Counted from the first letter of the stretch, positions 10,113 through 20,456 are shown. The stretch: 64,000 bases of DNA from Halomonas sp. (GCF_029263665.1 NZ_JAJUFQ010000003.1:1-64000); one strand, 5' to 3'. Program-made: numbers and translations. The notes: generated from the letters alone by a model not told the origin.

Positions 10113-10745
10113 ATGATGCCCCACGTCTATGAAACAGATGGACCGGCGATCTACCAAGAGTCTTTCGCCACCATTCGACGTGAGTCCGAACTGGAACGCT
10201 TCGCAGCAGAAGAAGAGCCGGTGGCGGTACGCATGATCCATGCCAGTGGGCTGGTGGAGCTGGCTGCACACATTCACTTTCGTGGCGATGTGGTGAACAG
10301 GGCGCGGCAGGCACTGGAACAGGGCGCGCCGATTCTGTGTGATGCGCGCATGGTATCGGAAGGCATCACGCGCAAGCGCCTGCCGCAGGACAATGCCATT
10401 GTCTGCACGCTGCACGATGAACGCGTGCCCAGCCTGGCCCAGGAAATGGCCAACACGCGCTCTGCGGCTGCCGTGGAGCTGTGGCGGCCTTATATGGAGG
10501 GCGCGGTCGTGGCGATAGGCAATGCGCCGACGGCGTTGTTCCATCTGCTCAACATGCTGGAAGACCCGCAGTGCCCTCGTCCTGCTGCCATTATCGGTTG
10601 TCCGGTCGGTTTCGTCGGCGCGGCTGAATCCAAGCAGGCGTTGTGGGAGAGCGCATCACTGGCATGTTGCATTGTCGAAGGGCGGCTCGGCGGCAGCGCA
10701 GTGACGGTAGCCGCGATCAATGCCATGGCGGACCGAAGCGAATGA
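10113..10745 (+). CDS. cobH: Precorrin-8X methylmutase
   Basis: Cobalt-free 1,5-sigmatropic rearrangement moving the C11 methyl to C12, giving hydrogenobyrinate from precorrin-8X. The 210-residue length is typical of CobH/CbiC. Conserved segments include MIHASG, the loop KRLPQDNAIVC and GCPVGFVGAAESK. GAGG at 10105-10108 precedes ATG 10113, with a second in-frame ATG at 10116. The stop overlaps the cobI start as ATGA. Confidence 0.95.
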   Translation: MMPHVYETDGPAIYQESFATIRRESELERFAAEEEPVAVRMIHASGLVELAAHIHFRGDVVNRARQALEQGAPILCDARMVSEGITRKRLPQDNAIVCTLHDERVPSLAQEMANTRSAAAVELWRPYMEGAVVAIGNAPTALFHLLNMLEDPQCPRPAAIIGCPVGFVGAAESKQALWESASLACCIVEGRLGGSAVTVAAINAMADRSE

Positions 10746-11467
10746 CACAGGGAACCATATACGGGGTTGGCCTTGGACCCGGCAGCCAGGACCTGATGAG
10801 CGTGAGGGCGGACCGCCTGATTCGCCAGGCCTCTCATGTCGCCTACTTCCGCAAGAAAGGCCGGGCGGGCCACGCGCGCAGCATTGTCGAAGGCCTGCTG
10901 GCAGAAGGTGCTGTCGAACTACCGATGGAATATCCGGTCACCACCGAAATCCCCTTCGACGACCCGCGCTATAACGAGCTGCTGGCGGCTTTCTATGCTC
11001 GCAGCGTGGCGCAGCTGATCGAGATTGCCGATGCAGGGCGTGATGTGGTGGTGTTGTGTGAAGGCGATCCCTTCTTCTATGGCTCATTCATGCACTTGTA
11101 CACGCGCTTGCAGGGGCGGGTGGCGTTGTCGGTGGTACCTGGCATCACCGGCATGTCCGCAGCCTGGACCGCATCCGGCCGACCGGTGACCTGGGGCGAT
11201 GATGTACTGACCGTAGCGATGGGCACATTGCCGGAAGATGCTCTGGTTGAGCGCATTGCCCAGACCGATGCCCTGGTGGTGATGAAGATCGGGCGCCAAC
11301 TGGACAAGCTCCGGCGGGCATTGTCACGGGCCGGGCGAGAGAATGAAGCCTGGTTGATCGAGTATGCCGCCATGCCCCAGGAACGGGTGGTGCCATTCAC
11401 TGAAGTCAGCGGCAGCGTGCCGTATTTCTCCATTCTGCTGATCCATGGCAATGGGAGAAGACCATGA
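10742..11467 (+). CDS. cobI: Precorrin-2 C20-methyltransferase
   Basis: SAM-dependent methylation of precorrin-2 at C20 to give precorrin-3A. A class III tetrapyrrole methyltransferase of 241 residues with the N-terminal loop GVGLGPGSQDLMSVRA, the CEGDPFFYGSF motif and VVPGITGMSAA. Start ATG 10742 overlaps the cobH TGA; the frame runs upstream but without similarity. The stop overlaps cobJ as ATGA. Confidence 0.94.
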   Translation: MTQGTIYGVGLGPGSQDLMSVRADRLIRQASHVAYFRKKGRAGHARSIVEGLLAEGAVELPMEYPVTTEIPFDDPRYNELLAAFYARSVAQLIEIADAGRDVVVLCEGDPFFYGSFMHLYTRLQGRVALSVVPGITGMSAAWTASGRPVTWGDDVLTVAMGTLPEDALVERIAQTDALVVMKIGRQLDKLRRALSRAGRENEAWLIEYAAMPQERVVPFTEVSGSVPYFSILLIHGNGRRP

Positions 11468-12252
11468 GTGGCTGGCTGAAGATTGTCGGGTTGGGGCCGG
11501 GTGCCGAGACGATGGTCACGCCAGAAGTGTCTGCCGTACTGGCGCAGGCCACCGATGTCGTGGGCTATGTGCCGTATGTCGAGCGGGTGCCGGCGCGATC
11601 AGGACTGGTGCGTCACGGCTCGGATAATCGTGAAGAGATCCGGCGGGCAGAACATGCCTTGCAGATGGCCGCCGACGGCCACCGGGTTGTGGTCGTCTCT
11701 TCGGGCGATCCGGGGGTGTTCGCCATGGCGGCGGCAGTGTTCGAGGCCCTGGAGAGCTTGGTGGCAGAAACTCCAGAATGGCGAGCGCTGGATATTCAGG
11801 TACTGCCGGGTATTTCCGCCATGCTGGCTGCCAGTGCTCGGGTAGGGGCGCCGCTGGGACACGACTTCTGCTGCATCAACCTGTCCGACAACCTGAAGCC
11901 CTGGGCCTTGATCGAAAAGCGGCTGCGTCTGGCTGCCGAGGCGGATTTTGCCATGGCATTCTACAACCCGCGCTCCAAGGCCCGGCCAGAAGGGTTTGGA
12001 CGCACCCTGGAGGTATTGCGCGAAGCCTGTGGTGCACAGCGATGGATCGTGTTTGCCCGGGCAGTATCCACCTCCGAGGAGCGCATTCGAGTCACGACGC
12101 TCGGTGAGGCCACGCCGGATATGGCCGACATGCGCACGTTGGTGATTGTCGGTTCCAGCCTGACGCGCTGTATCCCGCGCGCAGGAGACTCGCTGGTTTA
12201 TACGCCGCGTTTTTATGCTCCCAGCTCGGACCCGTCAGGGACAGTGTCATGA
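11464..12252 (+). CDS. cobJ: Precorrin-3B C17-methyltransferase
   Basis: Ring-contracting methyltransferase producing precorrin-4. It has the family signatures GLGPGAETMVTPEV, SSGDPGVFAMAA and VLPGISAMLAASARVGAPLG, followed by FYNPRSKARP, typical of CobJ/CbiH. 262 residues with start ATG 11464 coupled to cobI. The last 40 bases overlap, in antisense, the 3' end of cobK. Confidence 0.94.
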   Translation: MSGWLKIVGLGPGAETMVTPEVSAVLAQATDVVGYVPYVERVPARSGLVRHGSDNREEIRRAEHALQMAADGHRVVVVSSGDPGVFAMAAAVFEALESLVAETPEWRALDIQVLPGISAMLAASARVGAPLGHDFCCINLSDNLKPWALIEKRLRLAAEADFAMAFYNPRSKARPEGFGRTLEVLREACGAQRWIVFARAVSTSEERIRVTTLGEATPDMADMRTLVIVGSSLTRCIPRAGDSLVYTPRFYAPSSDPSGTVS

Positions 12253-12974
12253 GCAAGCCAGGCCAGGACGCTGTCAACGTCGTGGACTTCCTGCCGCTGT
12301 GGCGGCGAGTGACGTTCGACCATCACCACCGGCAGCCCCAGTTGACGGGCGGCGATGAGCTTGGACATGGATCCTTCTCCGCCGGAGTTCTTGCACACCA
12401 GGCATTCAATGCGGTGTTCCCGCAGCAGTTGCAGGTCGTTGTCGAGCGTGAAAGGGCCGCGGTCAACGATCACGCGGTGATGGGGCAGCGGAGGTGGCGT
12501 ACTGGGTTCATCGACCAGCCTGAGCAGATAGTGGTGCTGAGGCTGAGAGGCAAAGCTGGCGAGGTGCATGCGGCCAATGGCCAGCAGTATTCGCCGGGAA
12601 GGGCCTGCCAGAGCGTCGACCGCGGCCTCGATGCTGGCAACATGATGCCAGCGGTCGCCGGGCCCCGGCTGCCAGGGTGGACGAGTCAACGCCATGCAGG
12701 GAATGCCACTGAGGCTGGCTGCCGCGACGGCATGCTGGCTCATCTGAGCGGCGAAGGGATGGGTGGCATCGACCAGGTGAGTGATGCGCTGCTCCGCCAG
12801 AAAAGCCGCCAGGCCATCGACGCCACCGAATCCGCCGATGCGGGTCGGCAAGGGTTGCACCTTGGGTGCTGCCACGCGTCCGGCATAGCTGAACAGCGCA
12901 GGAATGGAGCGCTCGGCCAAGGCGTTGGCCAGGGCACTGGCTTCAGTGGTTCCCCCCAGAATCAGGACTTTCAT
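12213..12974 (-). CDS. cobK: Precorrin-6A reductase
   Basis: NADPH-dependent reduction of precorrin-6A to precorrin-6B. 253 residues starting MKVLILGGTTEA (Rossmann loop), with DATHPFAAQMS and CKNSGGEGSMSK. It is the only cob gene in this run on the minus strand. It converges on cobJ with a 40-base overlap, and its start codon (12972-12974) shares bases with the first ATG of cobL on the opposite strand. Any cobK promoter must therefore lie within cobL coding sequence, and transcription through the cob operon would be antisense to it. Confidence 0.94.
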   Translation of the reverse strand: MKVLILGGTTEASALANALAERSIPALFSYAGRVAAPKVQPLPTRIGGFGGVDGLAAFLAEQRITHLVDATHPFAAQMSQHAVAAASLSGIPCMALTRPPWQPGPGDRWHHVASIEAAVDALAGPSRRILLAIGRMHLASFASQPQHHYLLRLVDEPSTPPPLPHHRVIVDRGPFTLDNDLQLLREHRIECLVCKNSGGEGSMSKLIAARQLGLPVVMVERHSPPQRQEVHDVDSVLAWLAHDTVPDGSELGA

Positions 12975-14205
12975 GATGGCTGACGTTGATAACGCTCCCT
13001 GGCTGACCTTTCTCGGTTGGGGCGAGGGTGGCACAGAGGGGCTGACTCCAGCAAGCCGGTATGTGCTGGAAAGTGCTGATGTGATCTACGGGGCGCGTCG
13101 CCATCTGCGCCTGTTGCCGCCGCTGGATGCCGAGGTACGTGAATGGCCGGTGCCTTTTGCCGACGGTATTCCGCTTTTATTGGCTGAGCGAGCATTGGCC
13201 GAACGCGAACACAAGCACAAGGTCGTGATGCTGGTGTCTGGAGACCCGTTCTGGTTTGGTGCTGGCTCGACCCTGCAACGTCATCTGCGTGCTGAAGAGT
13301 GGCAAGCGATACCACAACCTTCCACTTTCAGCCTGGCGGCAGCCCGGCTGGGCTGGCCGCTGGAACGCTGCTCATGCCTGGGGCTGCATGCCAGGCCGCT
13401 GACGCGAATTCGGCCATACCTGCATCGCGGGCGCCGTTTGCTGGTGCTGTTGAGAGATGCCGAGGCGGTGGCCGAACTGGCTGCCTTGCTGGTGCGCCTT
13501 GGCTTCGGGGCCTCACAGTTGCACATATTGGAAGCACTGGGTGGAGACAGTGAACGGCTACGTTGCGTGCGGGCAGACGCCACCTTGCTGGATGACATGG
13601 CGTATCCGCTGGCGGTGGGCTTGAGTGTGGATGGCGACGGTTTGGCCATACCGCTGACACCCGGCCTGCCGGATGCCCTGTTCGAACATGATGGCCAGAT
13701 CACCAAGCACACGGTGCGTGCCATGACACTGGCTGCGCTGGCTCCGGTTCCGGGGGAGCGGCTGTGGGATATCGGCACGGGGTCCGGATCGGTTGCCATC
13801 GAGTGGTTGCTGGCGCATCCGCATAATCAGGCGGTGGCATTCGAGTGCGATGAACAACGTGCTGCCAGGGCGCGGCGCAATGCCGAGATGTTGGGCGTCG
13901 ACTGGCTCGACGTCGTCGAAGGGCGCGCCCCGGAAGTGCTGGACGATCAGCCTCTGCCAGATGCGGTATTCATCGGAGGAGGGCTATCGCAAGCGTTGCT
14001 AGAAACGCTGTGGCAGAGATTGCCACTTGGCACCCGCCTGGTGGCCAATGCGGTTACCCTGGAGTCGGAATCCTTGCTGGCTCATTGGCAGCAGCAGGTG
14101 GGAGGTGAACTCCAGCGTCTGGAGCTGGCATCTGCAGTGGCGCTTGGCACACGCCGAGGCTGGAAAGCCAGCTTTCCCATCGTGCAGTGGCGGATAACGC
14201 GATGA
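12973..14205 (+). CDS. cobL: Precorrin-6Y C5,15-methyltransferase (decarboxylating), CbiE-CbiT fusion
   Basis: Two-domain enzyme that methylates C5 and C15 and decarboxylates the C12 acetate of precorrin-6B to give precorrin-8X. The N-terminal half is CbiE-like (LTFLGWGEGG, LVSGDPFWFGAG); the C-terminal half is CbiT-like with SAM motif LWDIGTGSGSVAIEW and FIGGGLSQ. Two adjacent in-frame ATGs (12973, 12976) open the protein (410 or 409 aa). No clear Shine-Dalgarno is seen, since the upstream bases are the antisense 5' end of cobK. Confidence 0.94.
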   Translation: MMADVDNAPWLTFLGWGEGGTEGLTPASRYVLESADVIYGARRHLRLLPPLDAEVREWPVPFADGIPLLLAERALAEREHKHKVVMLVSGDPFWFGAGSTLQRHLRAEEWQAIPQPSTFSLAAARLGWPLERCSCLGLHARPLTRIRPYLHRGRRLLVLLRDAEAVAELAALLVRLGFGASQLHILEALGGDSERLRCVRADATLLDDMAYPLAVGLSVDGDGLAIPLTPGLPDALFEHDGQITKHTVRAMTLAALAPVPGERLWDIGTGSGSVAIEWLLAHPHNQAVAFECDEQRAARARRNAEMLGVDWLDVVEGRAPEVLDDQPLPDAVFIGGGLSQALLETLWQRLPLGTRLVANAVTLESESLLAHWQQQVGGELQRLELASAVALGTRRGWKASFPIVQWRITR

Positions 14206-14230
14206 CAGTGTGGGGGAGGCGGTAACGATA

Positions 14231-14608
14231 ATGGACAACCTGATACTGGTGGCAGGTTTTGGCTTTCGCCAGAGGGCGCTGCTGACATCGCTGGGCGAGG
14301 TGCTGGACAGGCTTGAAGCACAATTCGGTGCTGTCGATCGCCTGGCAGTGGCCCACAGCATGTGCTCGCTGGTCCAGCAGTTGGGGCATGAACGTGGCAT
14401 CGAGGTGTTGAAAGTCTCGGATGCCGTCCTGCCGACGATCACGACAGTCACGCGTTCCACGCATAGCCTGAAGGCGCGGGGAACAGGCAGTGTCGCCGAG
14501 GCCGTGGCGCTGGTGGCAGCGGGGTGCGGCGGGCAATTGCTTGGCTCGCGCTTGATTTCGGTAGACCGCATGGCGACGGCTGCGGTGGCCAGAGGAGTTG
14601 TAGCATGA
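14231..14608 (+). CDS. cobE: CobE / CbiG C-terminal-like cobalamin biosynthesis protein
   Basis: Small protein (125 aa) of the CobE/CbiG-C family, present in aerobic cobalamin operons; its biochemical role is not firmly settled. Visible features: [11 protein letters not shown] at the N-terminus and [14 protein letters not shown] followed by [21 protein letters not shown] 14231 is preferred, with a GGGGGAGG run at 14212-14219; an upstream GTG at 14210 is possible. It lies between cobL and cobM and overlaps cobM as ATGA. Confidence 0.82.
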   Translation: MDNLILVAGFGFRQRALLTSLGEVLDRLEAQFGAVDRLAVAHSMCSLVQQLGHERGIEVLKVSDAVLPTITTVTRSTHSLKARGTGSVAEAVALVAAGCGGQLLGSRLISVDRMATAAVARGVVA

Positions 14609-15471
14609 CAGTACATTTCATCGGTGCCGGCCCTGGTGCTCCGGACCTGCTGACATTGCGCGGGCGGGACCTCATCGCCGCGTGCCCGGTATGCCTTTAC
14701 GCCGGGTCGCTGGTGCCTGAACAGATACTCGAACATTGTCCGCAAGGTGCTCGCGTCATCAATACGGCCCCCTTGTCCCTGGACGAGATCATCGCAGAGA
14801 TGCGTCGTGCACATGCCGCCGGCCTGGATGTAGCTCGACTGCATTCCGGCGACTTGTCTGTATGGTCGGCCACGGGTGAGCAACTGCGTCGGCTGCGTGA
14901 ACTGGATATCCCCTATACGCTGACGCCGGGAGTACCATCGTTTGCCGCCGCTGCAGCAGCGCTGGGTCAGGAATTGACGTTGCCTGGGGTCGCGCAGTCC
15001 GTTGTCCTGACCCGAACCTCGGGACGCGCCAGCCCGATGCCCGACGGTGAAACACTGGCCAACTTTGCCAGAACCGGCACTACCTTGGCCATTCACCTCT
15101 CCATCCACAACCTTGCCCGGCTGGTGGAGGAGCTTTTGCCGTTCTATGGCGCGGATTGCCCGGTTGCCATCGTGTGGCGGGCCAGTTGGCCTGATCAGCG
15201 TATCGTGCACGGACGCCTGGCGAGTGTGGCATCCCAGGTGGACGAGGCCATGCAGAGAACAGCGCTGATTCTGGTCGGGCCGGTGCTGGAAAGTGAAGAC
15301 TTCCAGGAAAGCTGTCTGTATGCGATCGGCTATGACCGCCGCTTCCGTCCGCAGTCTGCCGATTCCCCCTTTGCCACGCCCGCTGCCGGTGAAGGGGAAA
15401 TCGGGGAGGGTGAGCATGGGAAAAGCGGGTTCGGGAATGTCGGGTTCGGGCAAGGAGAAAGAGCCACATGA
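14605..15471 (+). CDS. cobM: Precorrin-4 C11-methyltransferase
   Basis: SAM-dependent methylation of precorrin-4 at C11 to precorrin-5. Class III methyltransferase with [14 protein letters not shown], the ladder [14 protein letters not shown] and [15 protein letters not shown]. At 288 residues it is longer than the roughly 250-260 usual for the family; the excess is a Gly/Glu-rich, repetitive tail after about residue 256 ([17 protein letters not shown]). Start ATG 14605 and end are both coupled (ATGA) to neighbours. Confidence 0.94.
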   Translation: MTVHFIGAGPGAPDLLTLRGRDLIAACPVCLYAGSLVPEQILEHCPQGARVINTAPLSLDEIIAEMRRAHAAGLDVARLHSGDLSVWSATGEQLRRLRELDIPYTLTPGVPSFAAAAAALGQELTLPGVAQSVVLTRTSGRASPMPDGETLANFARTGTTLAIHLSIHNLARLVEELLPFYGADCPVAIVWRASWPDQRIVHGRLASVASQVDEAMQRTALILVGPVLESEDFQESCLYAIGYDRRFRPQSADSPFATPAAGEGEIGEGEHGKSGFGNVGFGQGERAT

Positions 15472-16223
15472 TCCAGCTTTCCCTGATCGGTATCGGTACC
15501 GGCAACCCTGATCATGTCACCCTGGCTGCAGTACGGGCGCTCAATGCCGCGGATGTTGTCCTGCTGCCGCGCAAGGGCGAGGCCAAATCGGACCTGGTGG
15601 ACCTGCGCCGTCTGTTATGCCGAAACCTGGTGACGGACCCATCGCGCACCCGGATCGTGGAGTTCGATCTGCCAAGGCGCAATACACAGGCTGAGTACCT
15701 GGATGCGGTGGATGCCTGGCATGCTGCGATTGCCGATGTCTGGGCGGAACTGATGGATCGGTATCTGCCCGAAGGCGGCCAGGTCGGCATGCTGGTGTGG
15801 GGCGATCCGTCGCTCTATGACAGCAGCCTGCGTATTGCAGGAAGATTGAGTGCCGCCGGGCGAGAGGTCGAGGTAAAGGTGGTGCCGGGCATCACCAGCC
15901 TGCAAGTGCTCACGGCAGAACACCGAATCCCCCTCAATGCACTCGCCGAGCCGATACAGATCACCACCGGGCGTCGCCTGCGCGAGCGAGGCTGGCCTGA
16001 CGATGCGGCCACGGTCGCCGTCATGCTCGACAGCGGGGGAGCGTTTGAAACGCTGCCAACTGAAGGCCTGTATATCTGGTGGGGTGCCTACTTGGGCATG
16101 AGCAAGCAGAGTCTGATCGATGGCCAACTGGCCGATGTCGGTCCATTGATCACCGAATGCCGGGCGGCCCTGCGCGAACAGCATGGCTGGATCATGGATA
16201 TCTATTTATTGAGGAAATACTGA
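15468..16223 (+). CDS. cobF: Precorrin-6A synthase (deacetylating)
   Basis: Methylates C1 of precorrin-5 and releases the extruded acyl fragment as acetate, an aerobic-pathway-specific step. 251 residues; motifs [34 protein letters not shown] and [11 protein letters not shown] fit CobF rather than other precorrin methyltransferases. It is the last gene of the cob run; 114 bases separate it from the next start. Confidence 0.93.
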   Translation: MIQLSLIGIGTGNPDHVTLAAVRALNAADVVLLPRKGEAKSDLVDLRRLLCRNLVTDPSRTRIVEFDLPRRNTQAEYLDAVDAWHAAIADVWAELMDRYLPEGGQVGMLVWGDPSLYDSSLRIAGRLSAAGREVEVKVVPGITSLQVLTAEHRIPLNALAEPIQITTGRRLRERGWPDDAATVAVMLDSGGAFETLPTEGLYIWWGAYLGMSKQSLIDGQLADVGPLITECRAALREQHGWIMDIYLLRKY

Positions 16224-16278
16224 TTGTTGGGGGAAATACTGGGCTTGTCCGCGGAGCTGGATTTTGCTGTGCCGCAGC

Positions 16279-16284
16279 TATAAT
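16279..16284 (+). promoter_or_regulatory. Candidate -10 box upstream of the LysE-family gene
   Basis: A consensus TATAAT sits 54 bases upstream of ATG 16338. No convincing -35 hexamer is found at normal spacing, so this is a weak call. It would give the transporter gene a promoter separate from the cob run. Confidence 0.3.
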
Positions 16285-16337
16285 CTGAAATACCTCGTCT
16301 GTCCCTTCCTCGTTCTTCACTATCCGCAGGCACGACA

Positions 16338-16982
16338 ATGCTCGACTACTCCTTGGCGCACTGGACCACCTTTCTGATTGCAGCCACCTTGCTCAATCTG
16401 TCACCCGGGCCGGATATGGCATTTATCCTTGGTCAGACGGCGAAGCATGGGCGACGTGGTGGTTTCGCCGCCATGTTCGGTGTGTGGAGCGGTGCCGGGG
16501 TGCATGTGTTGATGGCGGCGCTTGGCCTGTCGGCGATTCTGGCGACATCCGCCACGGCCTTTTCCATTGTCAAATGGGTGGGGGCTGCATATCTGGTATG
16601 GCTGGGTATTCAGGCGCTGCGAGCGCGCCCTGCTGCCGAGGGGCAGGAGCAACAGGCATTGCCGGTATTGCGTCCGGCCAATATCTATCGCCAGGGCATC
16701 CTGATCTCGTTGCTCAACCCCAAGGTGGCGATCTTCTTTCTGGCCTTCCTGCCTCAGTTCGTGGTGCCCGGGGCTGGCCCTGTCAGCTTGCAACTGGCGT
16801 TACATGGCTTCCTGATCATCGCGGTGGCTGCGGTGATTGAACCGCCTCTGGTGATAGCGGGCGCACGCCTGGTGGGAGCGCTGAAAGGTAACCAGCGCCT
16901 GGGGCTGTGGTGTGAACGAGGTCTCGGAGCCTTGTTCGTCGCCTTGGGCGTGAAGCTGGCCATGAGTAGCCGTGCTGTCTGA
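16338..16982 (+). CDS. LysE/RhtB-family amino-acid exporter
   Basis: Predicted inner-membrane exporter of amino acids or related metabolites. The N-terminal hallmark LLNLSPGPDMAFILGQT and the later NPKVAIFFLAFLPQFV are characteristic of RhtB/LysE proteins, with about six hydrophobic segments in 214 residues. The substrate cannot be read from sequence. A second family member lies at 61512. Confidence 0.87.
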   Translation: MLDYSLAHWTTFLIAATLLNLSPGPDMAFILGQTAKHGRRGGFAAMFGVWSGAGVHVLMAALGLSAILATSATAFSIVKWVGAAYLVWLGIQALRARPAAEGQEQQALPVLRPANIYRQGILISLLNPKVAIFFLAFLPQFVVPGAGPVSLQLALHGFLIIAVAAVIEPPLVIAGARLVGALKGNQRLGLWCERGLGALFVALGVKLAMSSRAV

Positions 16983-17221
16983 CGGCAGCTTGGTCCGAGC
17001 GGTCATGTAATGGCATGAGCCATGTAATAGCAGGGAAAGCGAAGCCACTCTATAATTGAGCACTGTATGTATAGCCAGGTGATGGCCGGCAGTGCCTCTA
17101 GATCTTCACGCGTGGCCAGATGTTTCAAACGTGGCCGGATTTTCAAGCATGAACGAGTGCTGAGCGCCGCTGTAATCCCATCCCTGATCCAAGGAAACGA
17201 GCAGGGATAGCAAAAGCGGAG

Positions 17222-18013
17222 ATGGCCATGCGCCTAAGAATACTGTCTGATCTGCATCTGGAGCACTTCGGTGGGGATCGGGAGCTGCCTGATGTCGAGG
17301 CGGATGTGGTGGTGCTGGCGGGTGATATTCATGTTGGTCTGGCGGGCCTGGACTGGGCTGCGCAGCGCTTTCCGCGACAGCCGATCATCTATGTACCAGG
17401 CAACCATGAATTCTATCGCCATCGCATGACGTCTCTGCGAGCCGAAATGCGCGAACATGCGGCACGCTTGGGTATCCATCTGCTTGATAACGAGAGCGTC
17501 GATATCGACGGAGTGCGTTTTCTCGGTACGACACTATGGACCAATTTTGCGCTCTATGATGAGCGCCCGCAGCAGCAGCGCGATGAGATCCCTGCTGGGA
17601 CGCTTTCCGCAGCATTACGCTTGATGCCGGATTTTGCCATCGTCGAACAGCCGGATGGTGAAGTGTACTCGCCAGAAGAAAGCGTGCGCTTGCATCAGCA
17701 GGCATTGAGCTGGCTGAACGGGCGTCTGGCGGAACCCTTCAACGGGCCACGGGTGGTGATCAGTCACCATGCACCATTGGCGGCCTGTATTCCCGAGCGT
17801 TACCAGGGGGATGAGCTGTCGCCGGCCTTTGCCTCGGACTTGGGCCGCCTGATGGGCGCGGCAACCTTGTGGCTGCATGGCCATGTGCACGACCCGGTGG
17901 ATATCGAGGTGGCGGGTACTCGAGTGCTGGCGAATCCCGGTGGCTATCCCGACGAGTTCGATCCGCCCGTGTTCATTCCGGATCTGGTCGTCGAGGTGGG
18001 AGGCCTCGAGTGA
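17222..18013 (+). CDS. Calcineurin-like metallophosphoesterase
   Basis: Binuclear-metal phosphoesterase of 263 residues with the full motif ladder: [28 protein letters not shown] and HGHVHDP. Substrate unknown. GCGGAG precedes the start region; ATG 17222 or 17228 (six bases later) may be used. The stop overlaps the GTG start of the DNA polymerase II gene (GTGA), so the two are probably co-translated. Confidence 0.85.
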   Translation: MAMRLRILSDLHLEHFGGDRELPDVEADVVVLAGDIHVGLAGLDWAAQRFPRQPIIYVPGNHEFYRHRMTSLRAEMREHAARLGIHLLDNESVDIDGVRFLGTTLWTNFALYDERPQQQRDEIPAGTLSAALRLMPDFAIVEQPDGEVYSPEESVRLHQQALSWLNGRLAEPFNGPRVVISHHAPLAACIPERYQGDELSPAFASDLGRLMGAATLWLHGHVHDPVDIEVAGTRVLANPGGYPDEFDPPVFIPDLVVEVGGLE

Positions 18014-20403
18014 CTGTTCCACGTCAGGGATTCGTATTGACGCGGCATTGGCAGGACACGCCACAAGGCACTAGCGTCGAGCTGTGGCTGGCTACCGATG
18101 ACGGGCCTGTTCGGGTACGTCTGCCAGCACAGACTTCGGTAACCTTTGTGCCTGCAGACAAGCGTGCCGTGGTGGCGTCGCTGCTGGCGGATGGCGGTGG
18201 ATTTCCTGATGTCCGGCTGGGTGAATTGCAGCTCAAGGATTTCCATCAGCGTCCGGTGGTGGGGTTGTACTGCGCGCATTATCGCCAGTTGATGCAGCTG
18301 GAAAGGCGCCTGCATGAACGGGGCGTGACCTGTTACGAGGCCGATATTCGTCCACCGGAGCGCTACCTGATGGAGCGCTTCATCACCGCGCCGGTCTGGG
18401 TGGTCGGGGAAGCGGATGGCAACGGCGGGCTTCATCACGCGCGTTTGCGTCCGGCTCCGCAATATCGCCCCGCATTGACGACGGTATCGCTGGATATCGA
18501 GACCAGCGCCAGGGGCGAGCTGTATTCCATCGCCCTGGAAGGTGTCGGGCAGCGCCAGGTCTATATGCTGGCAACCACTGAGCAGCCACCGCCTGGGGAC
18601 GACATCGACTTTGCGCTGGAATACTGCTCCAGCCCCGGGATGATGCTCGAAAGGCTCAATGCCTGGTTCGGGGAGCATGATCCGGATGCCATCATTGGCT
18701 GGAATCTGGTGCAGTTCGATCTACGGATTCTGCGCGAACATGCCTTGCAACTCGGCATTCCTCTGCGCCTGGGGCGTGATGGCGCGGAGCTGGAGTGGCG
18801 TGCTCATGGCAATCGTGAAGGCTATTACTTTGCTGAGGCTGCGGGGCGCTTGATCATCGATGGCATCGAGGCGCTACGTTCGGCAACCTGGCATTTTCCT
18901 TCGTTCAGCCTGGAAAGCGTGGCACAGGAATTGCTGGGCGAAGGCAAGAATATCGACAACCCCTACCAGCGTCTGGCGGAAATCCAGCGCATGTTCGAGG
19001 AAGACAAGCCCGCACTGGCCCGTTACAACCTGCATGACTGCGAGCTGGTGACGCGCATCTTCGGCAAGGCTGAATTGATGGACTTCCTTCTCGAGCGTGC
19101 GACGGTCACCGGGCTGCCAGTGGATCGTAGTGGGGGTTCAGTCGCTGCTTTCACCCATCTCTACCTGCCCCAGATGCATCGTCTTGGCCTGGTCGCACCC
19201 AATCTTGGCGATGGGCTGGAAGGTGAAAGCCCTGGCGGCTTCGTCATGGATTCGCGTCCTGGGCTCTACGATTCGGTGTTGGTACTCGATTTCAAGAGTC
19301 TTTATCCCTCGATCATACGCAGTTTCCTGATCGATCCTGTGGGGCTGGTGGAAGGCCTGGCGGACAGCAATGAAGAGGCTGCGGTGGATGGCTTCAGAGG
19401 GGCGCGCTTTTCGCGCTCCCGGCATGCGCTCCCGGCTATCGTGGAGCGTGTCTGGCAAGGGCGGGAGCAAGCCAAGGCGGATGGCAACGGGCCCCTGTCC
19501 CAGGCATTGAAGATCATCATGAACAGCTTCTACGGTGTACTCGGCTCCAAGGGCTGTCGTTTCTTCGACTCGCGGCTGGCATCTTCCATCACCTGTCGGG
19601 GGCATGAAATCATGCAGCAGACCCGAGCGCTGATCGAAAGTGAAGGGTATACGGTGATCTACGGAGATACCGACTCCACCTTCGTATGGCTGGGCCAGGC
19701 TCATGAAGAAGAGGAGGCGGCAACCATAGGCCAAGCGCTGGTGACACGGGTCAACCAGTGGTGGCGTGAGCACCTGAAACAGGAATTTGGCCTGGATAGC
19801 GTGCTGGAACTGCAGTTCGAGACGCATTACCGCCGTTTTCTGATGCCGAGAATCCGTGGCTCAGAGTCCGGCAGCAAGAAACGCTATGCGGGCCTTGTCC
19901 AGGCTGCCGAGGGTGAGCGAGTGGTGTTCAAGGGCATGGAAACGGTGCGTACCGACTGGACGCCGCTGGCCCAGGAGTTCCAGCGAGAGCTCTATCGGCG
20001 CATCTTCGTCGGTGAGCCCTATCGGGATTATGTACGCCAGTACGTGCGCGATCATCTGACTGGCCCGTTGGCGCAAGACAGCGAAGAACATCTGGTCTAT
20101 CGCAAGCGCTTGCGCCGCAAGCTGGAGGAGTATCAGCGCAATGTGCCGCCTCATGTTCGCGCAGCACGGCTGGCCGATGCAGAAAATCAGCGTCTCGGAC
20201 GTCCGAGACGCTATCAGAGCGGGGGCTGGATCAGTTATGTGATCACCCTGGCAGGCCCCGAGCCGTTGGAAGCCCGTCAGTCACCCATTGATACCGATCA
20301 TTACCTCACTCGTCAGTTGCAGCCAGTGGCTGATGCCATCCTGCCTTTCGTCGGCGACGACTTCAGCTCTCTGATCGATCGGCAATTGGCCTTGTTTGAA
20401 TAG
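18010..20403 (+). CDS. polB: DNA polymerase II
   Basis: Family B DNA polymerase with 3'-5' exonuclease, used in replication restart and lesion bypass; in E. coli it is in the LexA regulon. 797 residues (E. coli Pol II 783). Exo I is DIET (D162, E164), polymerase motif A is DFKSLYPSI (from D427), motif B lies around [13 protein letters not shown], motif C is YGDTDS (D553, D555). I start it at GTG 18010, overlapping the preceding stop; the open frame further upstream is antiparallel noise. I see no obvious LexA box directly upstream, because the upstream DNA is the phosphoesterase gene. Confidence 0.95.
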   Translation: MTVPRQGFVLTRHWQDTPQGTSVELWLATDDGPVRVRLPAQTSVTFVPADKRAVVASLLADGGGFPDVRLGELQLKDFHQRPVVGLYCAHYRQLMQLERRLHERGVTCYEADIRPPERYLMERFITAPVWVVGEADGNGGLHHARLRPAPQYRPALTTVSLDIETSARGELYSIALEGVGQRQVYMLATTEQPPPGDDIDFALEYCSSPGMMLERLNAWFGEHDPDAIIGWNLVQFDLRILREHALQLGIPLRLGRDGAELEWRAHGNREGYYFAEAAGRLIIDGIEALRSATWHFPSFSLESVAQELLGEGKNIDNPYQRLAEIQRMFEEDKPALARYNLHDCELVTRIFGKAELMDFLLERATVTGLPVDRSGGSVAAFTHLYLPQMHRLGLVAPNLGDGLEGESPGGFVMDSRPGLYDSVLVLDFKSLYPSIIRSFLIDPVGLVEGLADSNEEAAVDGFRGARFSRSRHALPAIVERVWQGREQAKADGNGPLSQALKIIMNSFYGVLGSKGCRFFDSRLASSITCRGHEIMQQTRALIESEGYTVIYGDTDSTFVWLGQAHEEEEAATIGQALVTRVNQWWREHLKQEFGLDSVLELQFETHYRRFLMPRIRGSESGSKKRYAGLVQAAEGERVVFKGMETVRTDWTPLAQEFQRELYRRIFVGEPYRDYVRQYVRDHLTGPLAQDSEEHLVYRKRLRRKLEEYQRNVPPHVRAARLADAENQRLGRPRRYQSGGWISYVITLAGPEPLEARQSPIDTDHYLTRQLQPVADAILPFVGDDFSSLIDRQLALFE

Positions 20404-20431
20404 GGAAAATGCTGATGTATTCAGCGTTTCC
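20404..20431 (+). terminator. Possible hairpin terminator after polB
   Basis: GGAAAATGCTGA and TCAGCGTTTCC can pair around a TGTAT loop, with one bulge and one G-U pair. There is no strong T-tract, so termination is plausible rather than certain. It lies between convergent polB and yejK. Confidence 0.4.
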
Positions 20432-20456
20432 TTAGGGGGAAGTTAGACCTGTTGCA

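Noticed and set aside
13999..15453. 484-codon open frame on the minus strand opposite cobL, cobE and cobM
   Set aside because: No recognisable domain; it lies antisense to three well-supported cob genes and arises from GC-rich codon bias.
1..16223. Cobalamin riboswitch inside the cob run
   Set aside because: The genes overlap or nearly touch and no leader-length untranslated gap exists; a riboswitch, if any, lies upstream of the window.
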